This document shows, one piece after another, positions 9,354-20,312 of a stretch of DNA of 64,000 nt. The stretch's first letter is position 1; each line of letters opens with the position of its first letter. Source of the stretch: Thiomonas sp. FB-Cd (lineage in GTDB: Bacteria > Pseudomonadota > Gammaproteobacteria > Burkholderiales > Burkholderiaceae_C); the NCBI RefSeq assembly GCF_000733775.1, contig NZ_JPOE01000002.1:62001-126000 (forward strand), written 5' to 3'. The translations under genes and the position numbers were made by a program. The notes under the pieces are model-generated. The model worked only from the letters and a program-made list of their open reading frames with translations, ran no database searches and had not been told where the DNA came from.

Positions 9354-11084
9354 ATGAGGTTCGTGCTGCGTGATGCGCCACCGCGCATAGTGCATCGACT
9401 GCAAGGCGCAGGCATACACCCGCTACTGGCGCGCCTCCTAGCCGCGCGCGGGGTGGACAATCCTGCGGAGATGGAGGCAGAGCTTTCGGCCCTGCTGCCG
9501 CCGGCGCTGCTCAAGGGCACCGAGCATGCAGCCCGGATTCTGGCCGATGCCATTGCGCGTGGCGATGCGTTATGCATCGTTGCCGATTACGACTGCGATG
9601 GCGCCACCGCTTGTGCCGTGGGCCTGCGTGGCCTGCGAATGATGGGCGCGCGCGCCAGCTACGTGGTTCCAAACCGATTCACGACGGGCTATGGCCTTTC
9701 GCCCGCAGTGGCTGATTTGGTCGCGCAGCGGCCCGAGGGAAGGCCCGATTGGATTGTCACAGTAGACAACGGCATTGCGAGCGTTGACGGCGTGGCGCGG
9801 GCGCACCAGCTCGGCATGCGCGTGTTGGTTACAGACCATCACCTGCCAGGACCGCTATTGCCCGAGGCTGAGGCCATCGTCAACCCCAACCAGCCTGGCT
9901 GTCCCTTTCCAAGTAAGAACTTGGCCGGCGTGGGGGTGATGTTCTACGTTCTTCTAGCCCTGCGCGCCGAATTGCGCGCGCGGGGCGCCTTCACGGCCGC
10001 GGCACAGCCAAGGCTCGACAGCTTGCTCGATCTGGTCGCGCTGGGTACCGTGGCTGACGTTGTACGCCTCGACGCCAACAATCGGCTGCTTGTTGCCCAG
10101 GGCTTGAAGCGCATGCGTGCAGGCCGCATGCAGCCAGGCCTGCGTGCGCTGCTGGGCGTTGCAGGGCGCGACGCGAACTACGCAAGCGCCTTCGATCTGG
10201 GCTTTGCGGTGGGGCCACGCATCAATGCGGCGGGGCGTTTGGCCGACATGACCTTGGGCATCGAATGCCTGCTGACCGACGATCCTGAGCAAGCCCTGCA
10301 CTTGGCGCAGACGCTGGACGCCATCAACCGCGAGCGCCGCGGCATTGAGAGCACCATGCGCGAACAGGCGCAGGAGGCGCTTGTCCGCTTACAGCAGCAG
10401 GGTGAGGCAACAGATCGCGCAGCAATCAGCTTGTTTTCTGCGGACTGGCACGAGGGTGTCGTAGGCATCGTGGCAGGCAGGCTTAAGGAGATTCATCACC
10501 GACCAACGTTCGTATTTGCACCAGGCACAGACGGTTGCCTGCGCGGCTCGGGGCGATCCATTGCGGGCTTTCACCTTCGCGATGCGCTGGACTTGATCTC
10601 CAAGCGGGAGCCAGGCCTGCTTTTGCGTTTCGGCGGCCATGCGGCCGCTTCGGGGTGCACCATTCCGGCCGATGGTTTCGCGCGCTTTGCCGCGGCCTTC
10701 GAAGGCGTGGCACAGGAATGGCTATCGCCGGAGCTGCTGGCGTGCAAGCTTGAGGTGGATGGTGATCTACCACCTGAGTGGTTTGCGCCTGAAGTCGCCC
10801 AGCTTTTGCAGTCGCAAGTCTGGGGTCAAGGGTTCACCGCACCTGTGTTCGCGAGCCGCATTGAGGTGCTGCAGCAAGGGCAACTGGGAAGCAATCACTT
10901 GAAGGCCCGGGTGCGCGTGCTCGATGGGTCGCCGGGGTCAAGCATGATGCGTGATTTGGTGGCATGGAACCGCACGGATTTCTTGCCCGTGCAGGCGCAT
11001 GTTGCGTGGCGCCTGGACTCGAACACCTGGCAGGGGCGAACCCAGGTGCGCATGGTTCTTGAAGCGGTGGAAGATATGGGCTGA
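9354..11084 (+). CDS. recJ: Single-stranded-DNA-specific exonuclease RecJ
   Basis: 5'-3' ssDNA exonuclease of the DHH superfamily, acting in RecF-pathway recombination, mismatch repair and base excision repair. The product is 576 residues. Motif I is DYDCDGATA (about residue 81), the DHH motif is VTDHHLPGP (about 160), and the DHHA1 domain contains RFGGHAAASGCTI (about 423). The C-terminal OB-like domain includes NHLKARV. The length is normal for the family. It follows the RpfE-like gene after 3 bp, the conserved arrangement in beta- and gammaproteobacteria. Confidence 0.96.
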   Translation: MRFVLRDAPPRIVHRLQGAGIHPLLARLLAARGVDNPAEMEAELSALLPPALLKGTEHAARILADAIARGDALCIVADYDCDGATACAVGLRGLRMMGARASYVVPNRFTTGYGLSPAVADLVAQRPEGRPDWIVTVDNGIASVDGVARAHQLGMRVLVTDHHLPGPLLPEAEAIVNPNQPGCPFPSKNLAGVGVMFYVLLALRAELRARGAFTAAAQPRLDSLLDLVALGTVADVVRLDANNRLLVAQGLKRMRAGRMQPGLRALLGVAGRDANYASAFDLGFAVGPRINAAGRLADMTLGIECLLTDDPEQALHLAQTLDAINRERRGIESTMREQAQEALVRLQQQGEATDRAAISLFSADWHEGVVGIVAGRLKEIHHRPTFVFAPGTDGCLRGSGRSIAGFHLRDALDLISKREPGLLLRFGGHAAASGCTIPADGFARFAAAFEGVAQEWLSPELLACKLEVDGDLPPEWFAPEVAQLLQSQVWGQGFTAPVFASRIEVLQQGQLGSNHLKARVRVLDGSPGSSMMRDLVAWNRTDFLPVQAHVAWRLDSNTWQGRTQVRMVLEAVEDMG

Positions 11085-11171
11085 ACCCTGCGTGTGGCGT
11101 TTGTCACGCGCGGCACAAAGTCGACGACAAAATGTTGGTCAGCGCGTGGCTTGCGCGTATGCTTTGCGGCT

Positions 11172-14100
11172 ATGCAGAAATCAGAATCTGACGACGGTCT
11201 GAGGGAGAAGCAGCAGGGGGACGTATCGCCCCGGCCGACCGTGGACGCCAACGTTGCCACCGAACTGGATCTTCTGCTGCTCAGCGCCGACGAAGATTCC
11301 GTGCTTTTTCCCGAGCTGCTCCAATTTCTGCTTCAGCGCGCGGGTGTCGATGGCGTGTGGCTCGGCCACCGTGGGGATGACGGCGAGATCGTATTTGACG
11401 CCGCTGCTGGCACGGGCATGGCGGCCTATCTTGACGACGTGCATATTCGCATCGGCGAGGCGGGCGAGGCGCTCGGTCCGGCCTCCCTGGCATGGCACAC
11501 GGGCTTGCCGCAGATCGTCGTGGATTGGGCGCGCGACCCACGCACGGCGCGCTGGCGTGTGGAAGGCGAAAGAGCCGGCTGGCGTGGGTCGGTCACGCTG
11601 CCCCTGCAGGGCGGCGATGGCCGACGGGACCTGCTCACCCTCTACAGTCGTGAACCCGGATTTTTCCAGCAAATCCATCACCAGCGCTTGGTCTGGCACT
11701 TGCATACAGTCTTGGGTCTCAAGCTTGGGCGCATGCGACTTTTGCGTGCCCTGCGTGAACAGGGCCAGACTTTGCACTTGCTCAAGGCGGCGATGGAGGC
11801 CACCGAGGTCGGCGTGAGCGTGGTCGACGCACAATCGGGGGATTACCCCTTGGTGTACGTCAATCCAGCCTTCACTCGCATCTCAGGTTACACGGAAGCC
11901 CAAGCATTGGGCCGAAACTGTCGATTCCTGCAGGGTGAGGAGCATGAGCAGGGGGCCTTGGATGAGGTGCGCGCGGCATTGCGCGAAGGGCGCAGCTGTA
12001 ACGTTGAGTTGCGCAACACCCGGGCTGATGGCAGCCAGTTTTGGAATGCACTCAGTGTGTCGCCAGTGCGCAACGATGCTGGCGTACTCACCCATTTTGT
12101 AGGTCTCATGACCGATGTGAGTGCCCGCCATGCGCTCCAAGCTGAGCATGAGAGCACCCAGGGCCTGTATCGCGCATTGCTTGCTGAGGAAGAGCTTGTG
12201 CTGAGTACCGGTGACCTCTCGGAAATGCTGCAGCAGGCTTGCGAGCGCCTCACGGCGAGTGGGCTGTTCCATGCCGCGCTGGTCGGACGCGCGGGCGTGC
12301 AAGGCCATATCGATCTCCTGGCCCAATCCGGAAGCATGCACATTAGCGAGGAGTGGTATCGCCCCAATGTGCAGGGAGAATTTGCTGAGCAGAGCTTGGC
12401 CGTGCGGGTTTGGAACAGCAAGCAGCTGCAGTTCAGCAACGACTATTTGAATGAGCCCGCTTACACCATGTACCGGGAGAAACTGCGAGCGGCCGGTGTG
12501 CGCTCCGTGGCCATTGCGCCCATTTTCCGCGGTGGACACCGTTGGGCCATGCTCGGTGTCGTGTCAGGGCAGGTCGGCATCTTCACGCCTGCGGTCCTGG
12601 AGCTTCTCGAGCGGGTTGCACGGCTCATCGGCCACGGACTGGACGCATTTGACCTGCGTCGTCGCCTGCAGCAGGAGCACCGACACATCTCATGGCTTGC
12701 CGAGCACGATTTGCTCACCGGCCTGCTCAACCGGCGCGGCTTGCGCCTGCGCTTGGAAGAAGCCCTGTCGCAGGTTGATGCACAGGGTGGGTTTGTCGCC
12801 GTGGGCATTCTTGACTTTGACGATTTCAAGCAGTTCAACGACAGCTATGGCCATGCGGCCGGGGACACATTGCTACGCACCGTAGCGGCGCGCCTTGTGG
12901 AGGCTGTACGTTCAAGCGACACGGTGGCCCGGCTGGGTGGTGACGAGATCGTGCTTGTACTGCAGGGCATGACGACCCGGGATGACGTGGACCCCATGCT
13001 TGCGCGTATACGTAAGGCGGTCGATGCGCCCGTATCCCTGCCTGGCGGCGAACGCATCGTGCATACACGAGCGAGTTTGGGTTTCACCATTTATCCCGAC
13101 GATACGGCGGAGCCCGACGAATTGTTGCGTCACGCTGCCCAGGCACTTTATGCCATCAAGCAGCAACCGCGTGGTACTGCGGCTCCGTTTTGGCGTGTCT
13201 ACCAACCCGCAACTGACCGCGATCACTTCAATCACCTTCGTCTGGTACGCGAACGCTTTGCCTCAGGTGGTTTGCGGGTGCACTACCAACCGGTGGTTGA
13301 GATGATCAGCGGGCGGGTGGTCGAGGTGGAGGCTCTGGCACGACTTGACGACGGCACGGGCAACCTCATCTCCCCTTTGGATTTCATCCACCAGCTCGGG
13401 CGCGATGCTGTTGTCGCCCTTACCGCGGGAGTGCTGCACCAGGCGGTGCGCGATGCTCAGCAATGGCAGCGTGAGCAGGGCGTGGAGCTGAGTGTTGCCG
13501 TAAACGTCGACCCGCTGTTGCTGGCCTCCGGCGAGGCCTTGGCCGTGGTGAAGGAAATCGTGCATGAATCGAGATTTCCAGCCAATCGCATTGTGCTGGA
13601 GATTCTTGAACACAGCGATTTTCTCTCGTTGGCCACAGCACAGGAGAGCCTCGCCGAGCTGCGTACCTTTGGCTGCCGCATTGCGCTGGACGACATCGGC
13701 AGCGCCTACTCGTCCCTTTTGCGCATGAAAGAGTTACCGATCGACATCATCAAGCTCGATCAAAGTTTCATACGCGGCTTGGCCGAGAGGCCGCAGGATT
13801 TGCGCTTCGTGCAAAGCCTCACGCAGTTGGCTCGTGGGTTAGGCGTGGAGTTCGTAGCCGAGGGCGCCGAAACGGATGAAATCGTCGAGGCGCTTCGCGC
13901 CTTGCGCGTGCCCCAGGCGCAGGGCTGGGGTATCGCACGACCGATGCCGGCAACCGCATTCGGGGACTGGCTCGCCGCGTTGCCGCTATGGCGGGAGCCG
14001 AAGCCCATCGAGCGCGGCCTGCTCACCCGTATCGCCGAGCAGTTGGTGGGGCTGGATATGGATCTGCTTATTGTGCGGCACTATCCGCAGTTGCAGCCGA

Positions 14101-14324
14101 GGCTGCCGATGAACGGCGGGCCGGAGGACTGGCCTGTTGGCCAGTGGCTGGTGCAGGCAGGCCTGCCTACGGACCACCCGCTGGTGCAGTCACACAATGA
14201 ACTGCACGCCATGTTTCACGACTGGCTCGCCGCGGGCCCCGGTGCAGACGACAGCATGGTCCAGTCGGCACTCGACCATCTGTTGCGCACGGCGGGAGAG
14301 TATCTGCGTGGGCAGCGGGCCTGA
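11172..14324 (+). CDS. LOV/GAF sensor with GGDEF and EAL domains (c-di-GMP turnover)
   Basis: Large 1050-residue soluble sensor. Order: GAF-like domain (about 20-185); PAS/LOV domain (about 205-325) containing GRNCRFLQG, with the cysteine that forms the flavin adduct at residue 250; second GAF-like domain (about 345-495); GGDEF (about 505-690), written GGDEI, with an inhibitory RSSD site five residues before it; EAL (about 695-945) with EVEALARL, DDIGSAYSS, KLDQSF and AEGAET, so the metal-binding residues are present. A C-terminal 90-residue extension (GQWLVQAG, HNELHAMFH) faintly resembles a chemoreceptor zinc-binding (CZB) domain, but the usual cysteine position holds Trp. The start at 11172 (MQKSESDD) is chosen by domain content. 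Blue-light control of c-di-GMP is inferred from the LOV cysteine. Confidence 0.9.
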   Translation: MQKSESDDGLREKQQGDVSPRPTVDANVATELDLLLLSADEDSVLFPELLQFLLQRAGVDGVWLGHRGDDGEIVFDAAAGTGMAAYLDDVHIRIGEAGEALGPASLAWHTGLPQIVVDWARDPRTARWRVEGERAGWRGSVTLPLQGGDGRRDLLTLYSREPGFFQQIHHQRLVWHLHTVLGLKLGRMRLLRALREQGQTLHLLKAAMEATEVGVSVVDAQSGDYPLVYVNPAFTRISGYTEAQALGRNCRFLQGEEHEQGALDEVRAALREGRSCNVELRNTRADGSQFWNALSVSPVRNDAGVLTHFVGLMTDVSARHALQAEHESTQGLYRALLAEEELVLSTGDLSEMLQQACERLTASGLFHAALVGRAGVQGHIDLLAQSGSMHISEEWYRPNVQGEFAEQSLAVRVWNSKQLQFSNDYLNEPAYTMYREKLRAAGVRSVAIAPIFRGGHRWAMLGVVSGQVGIFTPAVLELLERVARLIGHGLDAFDLRRRLQQEHRHISWLAEHDLLTGLLNRRGLRLRLEEALSQVDAQGGFVAVGILDFDDFKQFNDSYGHAAGDTLLRTVAARLVEAVRSSDTVARLGGDEIVLVLQGMTTRDDVDPMLARIRKAVDAPVSLPGGERIVHTRASLGFTIYPDDTAEPDELLRHAAQALYAIKQQPRGTAAPFWRVYQPATDRDHFNHLRLVRERFASGGLRVHYQPVVEMISGRVVEVEALARLDDGTGNLISPLDFIHQLGRDAVVALTAGVLHQAVRDAQQWQREQGVELSVAVNVDPLLLASGEALAVVKEIVHESRFPANRIVLEILEHSDFLSLATAQESLAELRTFGCRIALDDIGSAYSSLLRMKELPIDIIKLDQSFIRGLAERPQDLRFVQSLTQLARGLGVEFVAEGAETDEIVEALRALRVPQAQGWGIARPMPATAFGDWLAALPLWREPKPIERGLLTRIAEQLVGLDMDLLIVRHYPQLQPRLPMNGGPEDWPVGQWLVQAGLPTDHPLVQSHNELHAMFHDWLAAGPGADDSMVQSALDHLLRTAGEYLRGQRA

Positions 14325-14337
14325 GCCTGGGGGATGC

Positions 14338-14368
14338 AAAGGGTGCTTGGCCCGTCGCGTCACCCTTT
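14338..14368 (+). terminator. Possible convergent terminator hairpin
   Basis: AAAGGGTG at 14338-14345 pairs perfectly with CACCCTTT at 14361-14368 across a 15-base loop. It sits between the convergent GGDEF/EAL gene and lolD, so it could serve both strands. The T tract is short, so this is a weak call. Confidence 0.4.
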
Positions 14369-15072
14369 CAGTCGGCGATATCCGCGGGTTGTCGCATGCT
14401 TTGCAGGATCCCTTTGCTGAGGCGCAACACAGTGCCACAGCGCTTGGCGAGCTCCAGGTCGTGGGTCACCAGAACCATGGCGGTGCGATGTTCCCGTGTC
14501 ACCTGCGCCAGCAGGTCAAAGATCAGCTGCGCAGAATCGCTGTCGAGGTTTCCCGTGGGTTCATCAGCCAGCAACAATGCAGGGCGGGTTACCAGTGCCC
14601 GAGCAACCGCGACGCGTTGACGCTCGCCGCCCGACAGCTCACCCGGTTTGTGGAGCATGCGCGAAGCCAAGCCCACAAGCTCCAGCATTTCGCACGCCTT
14701 GATTTGCGCGCTGCTCGCCGACTCGCGCCGGATTCGCAGCGGCATCATGACATTGTCCAGCGCGGTGAACTCCGGTAGCAGGTGATGAAACTGGTAGACG
14801 AAACCCACGCAGCGATTGCGCCAGCTGCCCTGTTCAGCCGCAGTGAGCGTCGTCCAATCGCGGCCGCACACTTGGATGCTTCCTGCATCAGCCCGCTCGA
14901 GGCCGCCCAGAAGGTGCATCAGGGTGCTCTTGCCCGAGCCGGATGCGCCGGTGATGGCTAAGGATTGTGCCGCCTGTACCGCAAGGCTTGCTCCGGCCAG
15001 AACCTCCACGGGCTGCGGTCCGCCGTTGAAGCGCTTGTATACGTCGCGGGCGATGAGAACAGGTTGGCTCAT
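14368..15072 (-). CDS. lolD: Lipoprotein-releasing ABC transporter ATPase LolD
   Basis: ATPase of the LolCDE lipoprotein exporter, 234 residues. Walker A is GASGSGKSTLMHLLGGLERA, the Q-loop region is FVYQFHHLLPEFTALDNVMM (a LolD hallmark), the ABC signature is LSGGERQRVAVARAL, and Walker B is LLLADEPTGNLD. The His switch is in VTHDLELAKR. It lies 8 bp downstream of the sugar dehydratase gene, as the last gene of the glycan operon, and far from lolC at 4873. Its expression is therefore probably tied to the surface-glycan genes, unless an internal promoter exists. Confidence 0.94.
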   Translation of the reverse strand: MSQPVLIARDVYKRFNGGPQPVEVLAGASLAVQAAQSLAITGASGSGKSTLMHLLGGLERADAGSIQVCGRDWTTLTAAEQGSWRNRCVGFVYQFHHLLPEFTALDNVMMPLRIRRESASSAQIKACEMLELVGLASRMLHKPGELSGGERQRVAVARALVTRPALLLADEPTGNLDSDSAQLIFDLLAQVTREHRTAMVLVTHDLELAKRCGTVLRLSKGILQSMRQPADIAD

Positions 15073-15080
15073 AGGGTCAA

Positions 15081-17005
15081 TCAGGAATTGGCGGGCTCAT
15101 TCGCGGCCCTGTCGTGGGAAGCCAAGAGGCTTGGCGGGGCAACGATCTGCGGCTGATACTCAGGCACGAGCTCAGCGAGCAGCGCCTTGACTTGGCGCAC
15201 GTTTGGCTCGGGCTGCGCTTCAGTTGCTCCAGGTGCGGCAATTCGGGCAGCCAAGGCGTCAAGGTCCAAGGCCTGCGCGTCAAAGTCGCCATGGCGCGCC
15301 ACTCTGACTTTGGGATGGGGTGTCGGCAGCGTCGTTTCGTCATCAGCAAGCAGTTCTTCGAACAGCTTTTCGCCCGGGCGCAAGCCTGTGAAAACGACAG
15401 GAATTTCATCCTCGCTTTTGCCAGATAGCCGAATCATCAGCCGAGCGAGTTCGACGATCTTGACCGGTTCGCCCATGTCGAGCACATAGATTTCGCCGCT
15501 GTCACCCATCAGTCCAGCTTGCAATACGAGTTGGGCGGCCTCGGGAATCGTCATGAAGTAACGCACGATATCCGGATGCGTCACGGTTACGGGCCTGCCG
15601 GCGGCGATTTGCTGAGCGAAGCGTGGCACCACACTGCCGCTGGAACCCAGAACGTTGCCGAAGCGTACGGCAACCATGCGCGTCGCTGGGTATTGCCGCG
15701 CGAGGTTTTGCAATACGCGCTCCGCCAGGCGCTTGCTTGCGCCCATCACATTCGTGGGGTTAACGGCCTTGTCCGTGGAAATCAGCACGAAGCGCTGTGC
15801 CCCGCAGGCGGCTGCGGCGCGCGAGGCGTTGAGGGTGCCCAGTACGTTGGTCCGCACCGCTTCAATTGCATTGTCACCCTCCATCAGCGGAACGTGCTTG
15901 TACGCAGCCGCATGGAAGACCACAGCCGGCGCGTGCGCCTCAAACAACGCTTTCAGGCGATCACCCTCGCGAACGTTGGCAGTGAGATACACCACGGGCA
16001 GGTCAGGATGGCGTGTCTTGATCTCCTGCTCAAGCTGGTAAATGGCATATTCCGACATGTCCAAGCAGACCAAACGGCCTACGCCGAAGCGAGCAAGCTG
16101 CCTGCATAATTCCGAGCCGATGGACCCTCCCGCCCCAGTGACCAGGGCGCAGCGCCCAGCCAGCATGTCCGACAGACCTCGCACGTCGAGCTGTACCGCC
16201 TCGCGTCCGAGCAGATCATCGAGTTCAAGACTTCGCGGGCCCGTTGCGACGCCCACGCCAGCCTGCAGCCAGTCGTCGGCACGCGGCAATGTGAGCAGCG
16301 CCAAGCGAGCATCGCTAGCCTGCTCCAGAAGAAGCCGGCGCGCTGCCGATCCGGCTGCGCCCGCCACCAGTGCATGGCGCACGCCGAGTCGTCGGGCCAC
16401 GTCACCCAAATCGAGCAGGGGTCCAAGAACGTCCATGCCTTGGAGGCTGCGTCCAGCCTCCATCGCGTCCGGGGTATAGATTGCCACGGCGCGCCATTGC
16501 TGATTGCCACGCAGGGTCTGAAGTGCGGCGGCCGCATCGTCCAGATTGCCCAGCACCAGAAGGGGCTGGGCATTTGCACGCAGCGTTCCCAAGCTGGTGC
16601 GCTCAGCGCGCGTACGGGCGAGAAGGCGCAGCGCGAGTAGGCCGCTGCCCGCCAGAAGCGGGTGGATAAATACGATGGACCGAGGAAAATTGGCAAGGCG
16701 GATCACCAGCAGGCTGGCGGCAAGCGCCAGCGCAGCCACGCCGGCAGCTGTTGCCAGGCGACGCACGTCGGGCAAGCTGGTGTAGCGCCACGGCGTACGA
16801 TATACGCCGAACGCCAACAGGCAGCCGCCCCAAACCAGGATCGCGAGCGGCGTGCTGGCCAGGACAATTTGGACGATGTTGGCCGGTGCGTCGTTGCGGA
16901 ACAGACTAAAGCGAAAGGCAAAGGCCGCGAGCCAAGCCAGGGCTACCGCAGCGGCGTCCTTGAGCGGCGGTAGCCAGCCTATGCGGCTGATGGCGCGTCC
17001 CTTCA

Positions 17006-17009
<4 letters not shown>
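15081..17009 (-). CDS. Membrane-bound UDP-sugar 4,6-dehydratase (CapD/WbpM/PglF type)
   Basis: Makes a UDP-4-keto-6-deoxy-N-acetylhexosamine from UDP-GlcNAc, the first step towards bacillosamine- and legionaminic-type sugars. The 642-residue product has four N-terminal membrane helices (about 12-135), a CoA-binding-like Rossmann domain (about 145-275), and an extended SDR domain. The SDR domain has VTGAGGSIGSELCRQL, FHAAAYKHVPLMEGDNAIEA and ISTDKAVNPTNVMGASKRLA. The ATG at 17009 overlaps the stop of the upstream transaminase gene by ATGA, which indicates translational coupling. It lies in the Leg pathway gene run, and I infer the LegB role. Confidence 0.88.
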
Positions 17010-18498
<1,489 letters not shown>

Positions 18499-18502
<4 letters not shown>

Positions 18503-19149
18503 GCGCTTGCTCCCTCGAGTGGACGTGCGGGCACGCCAGCCCAGGATTGGCCGGCAGGCACATCCGTGAGGGCGACGGCACCGGCACCAAGGGTCACGCC
18601 CGCGCCAATGGTCAGATCGCGCAAGACGACGCTGCCAGATCCAACAAGGGATGCAGTGCCCACGCGCACTGCGCCACCGAGCGCGGCCAGGGGCGCAATG
18701 TGGCTCCAGGCCCCGATGCGGCAGTCGTGATCAACCACAGCGCCGTGGTTCACAATGACGCCCTCCTCAAGTTCGGCCAGCGGGCCGAGCACGCAATGCG
18801 CGGCGAGCAGGCAGCCCGGTGCGATGCGGCTGCTCTGGGCAACACTCGTGCGGGGATGGATGACGCTGACCAACGGGGCGATATTGCGCAACGCCTGGGC
18901 TTCTTTTTGACGCACCAAGTTGTTGCCGATCGCCACGTGCAGCGCCAGCGGCTTTGGCAGAGCGTGCAGCGCAGCGGGCGAGACAATGGGCACGCCGGGT
19001 AACAGTTGCTGACCCCACAGCGATGGGTCCCGGTCGCTGGCCACCACAGTCCGAAAACATGCTGAGGCCAACGCGGCGTCGACCACCACGCGGCCATGGC
19101 CGCCAGCGCCGAAAACGATGAGCAAAGGAAGGGAGGAGGCGGTGGTCAT
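18499..19149 (-). CDS. Sugar O/N-acyltransferase, PglD/NeuD family (LegH-like)
   Basis: Left-handed beta-helix acetyltransferase that would N-acetylate the 4-amino sugar. The 216-residue product begins with a Rossmann-like nucleotide-binding part (FGAGGHGRVVVDAA, about 10-25). Hexapeptide repeats follow, including the catalytic-histidine segment VNHGAVVDHDCRIG and the coenzyme A-binding turn AGVPARPLEG at the C-terminus. I chose the ATG at 19149 (MTTASSLPLLIVFG) over the frame start at 19203. It overlaps the CBS-transaminase start by ATGA. Confidence 0.85.
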
Positions 19150-19166
19150 GTAAATGGGCTCAATGC

Positions 19167-20312
19167 TCAGTAGCGGTTGGCTTTGTGCAGAAGGGCAGGA
19201 CACAGCGGCAGGGTGGCGAGCAGTTCGTCGATCCGACCGGCCGCTTGACCATCGCCGTAGATATTTTGCTCAGGCAAGCGGTCCGCGGAGAGTGCACCGC
19301 GCAGCGCAGCGGCGATGGCCTCTGGATCGATGCCCACATCAACCGCACCGGCGTTGCGCTCCCGTAGGTGTTGACGGCTACCAACGTTGACCACCGGGGT
19401 GCCGAAACTTGCCGCTTCAATAATGCCGGATGAGGAGTTTCCGAGCAGCGCTGCAGCGTGACGAAGCGCAGGAAGGTAGCGCGCGCGGGGCAAATGGGTG
19501 ATCTGGTGCCAGCCGGGTTCGGTAAGCTTTGCGAGCTGCCGCAAAATGGCGTCCGAGCCGGCGTCAGCATTCGGCGCGAGCCACACCACCTCGAACGCGG
19601 AGCCGGCGCCTGCCGCGCGCAGTCCCTGTATGAGTGCTGCAGCCTGCGCTTCAGCGCCTTCCGCTTCTTGCACCACGGGATGAAACAACACGAGCACGTA
19701 GGGGCCATCCTGCGTGAGCCCCAATGTTTCAAGCGCAGTCTGGCGCGGTGCTCCGAGCACTGCAGGAAGATCATCCAGCCCGGGCGCGCCAACCTGAAAG
19801 ACGCGCTGGGGAGCCTCACCCATCGCGATAAGCCGCTCACGCGACTCAAGCGTCGCGCAGAAATGGTAGGTGGCGAGCTTGCTGACCGCGTGCCGCATGG
19901 GCTCGTCCACGGTACCGGAGCGCTCGCCGCCGTGGATGTGCACTGCAGGCACGCCAAGGTGCAGTGCGGCAATGGCACCAGCCAGCATTTCCCCACGGTC
20001 ACCGAGAAGCAGCAAGGCGTCCGGGCGCTCGGTGCCGAGCAGTTCGGTCAGGCCCATCAGCGTCTGGCCGACGGCATACGCCATTGCGGGGCGGTTGCGT
20101 TCGGCTACGTGCGTAGGGATGCGGGCTGCAATGCGCAGGCCGCTCGCCGCAATTTCATCGACTGTGTGGCCAAACTCCTCGTGGAGATGCATGCCGGTGA
20201 CAGCAACTGAAAGGTCCAGTCGAGCATCCGCGGCGATAACTTTCAGGGTGTGACGCATCAGGCCGAAGTCTGCTCGCGTGCCGGAGACATAGATGATCCG
20301 ACGCCGAGTCAT
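19167..20312 (-). CDS. UDP-N-acetylhexosamine 2-epimerase, hydrolysing (NeuC/LegG)
   Basis: Hydrolyses and epimerises a UDP-diacetamido-sugar to the free 6-deoxy-mannosamine-type sugar used by the nonulosonate synthase. The 381-residue GT-B-fold protein shows SGTRADFGLM at the start, LLGDRGEMLAG, VHIHGGERSGTVDEPMRHAV and LLGNSSSGIIEAASFGTPVV, all diagnostic of NeuC/NeuC-like enzymes. The frame runs upstream to 20873. The ATG at 20312 overlaps the synthase stop by ATGA and gives the family length. Confidence 0.92.
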   Translation of the reverse strand: MTRRRIIYVSGTRADFGLMRHTLKVIAADARLDLSVAVTGMHLHEEFGHTVDEIAASGLRIAARIPTHVAERNRPAMAYAVGQTLMGLTELLGTERPDALLLLGDRGEMLAGAIAALHLGVPAVHIHGGERSGTVDEPMRHAVSKLATYHFCATLESRERLIAMGEAPQRVFQVGAPGLDDLPAVLGAPRQTALETLGLTQDGPYVLVLFHPVVQEAEGAEAQAAALIQGLRAAGAGSAFEVVWLAPNADAGSDAILRQLAKLTEPGWHQITHLPRARYLPALRHAAALLGNSSSGIIEAASFGTPVVNVGSRQHLRERNAGAVDVGIDPEAIAAALRGALSADRLPEQNIYGDGQAAGRIDELLATLPLCPALLHKANRY

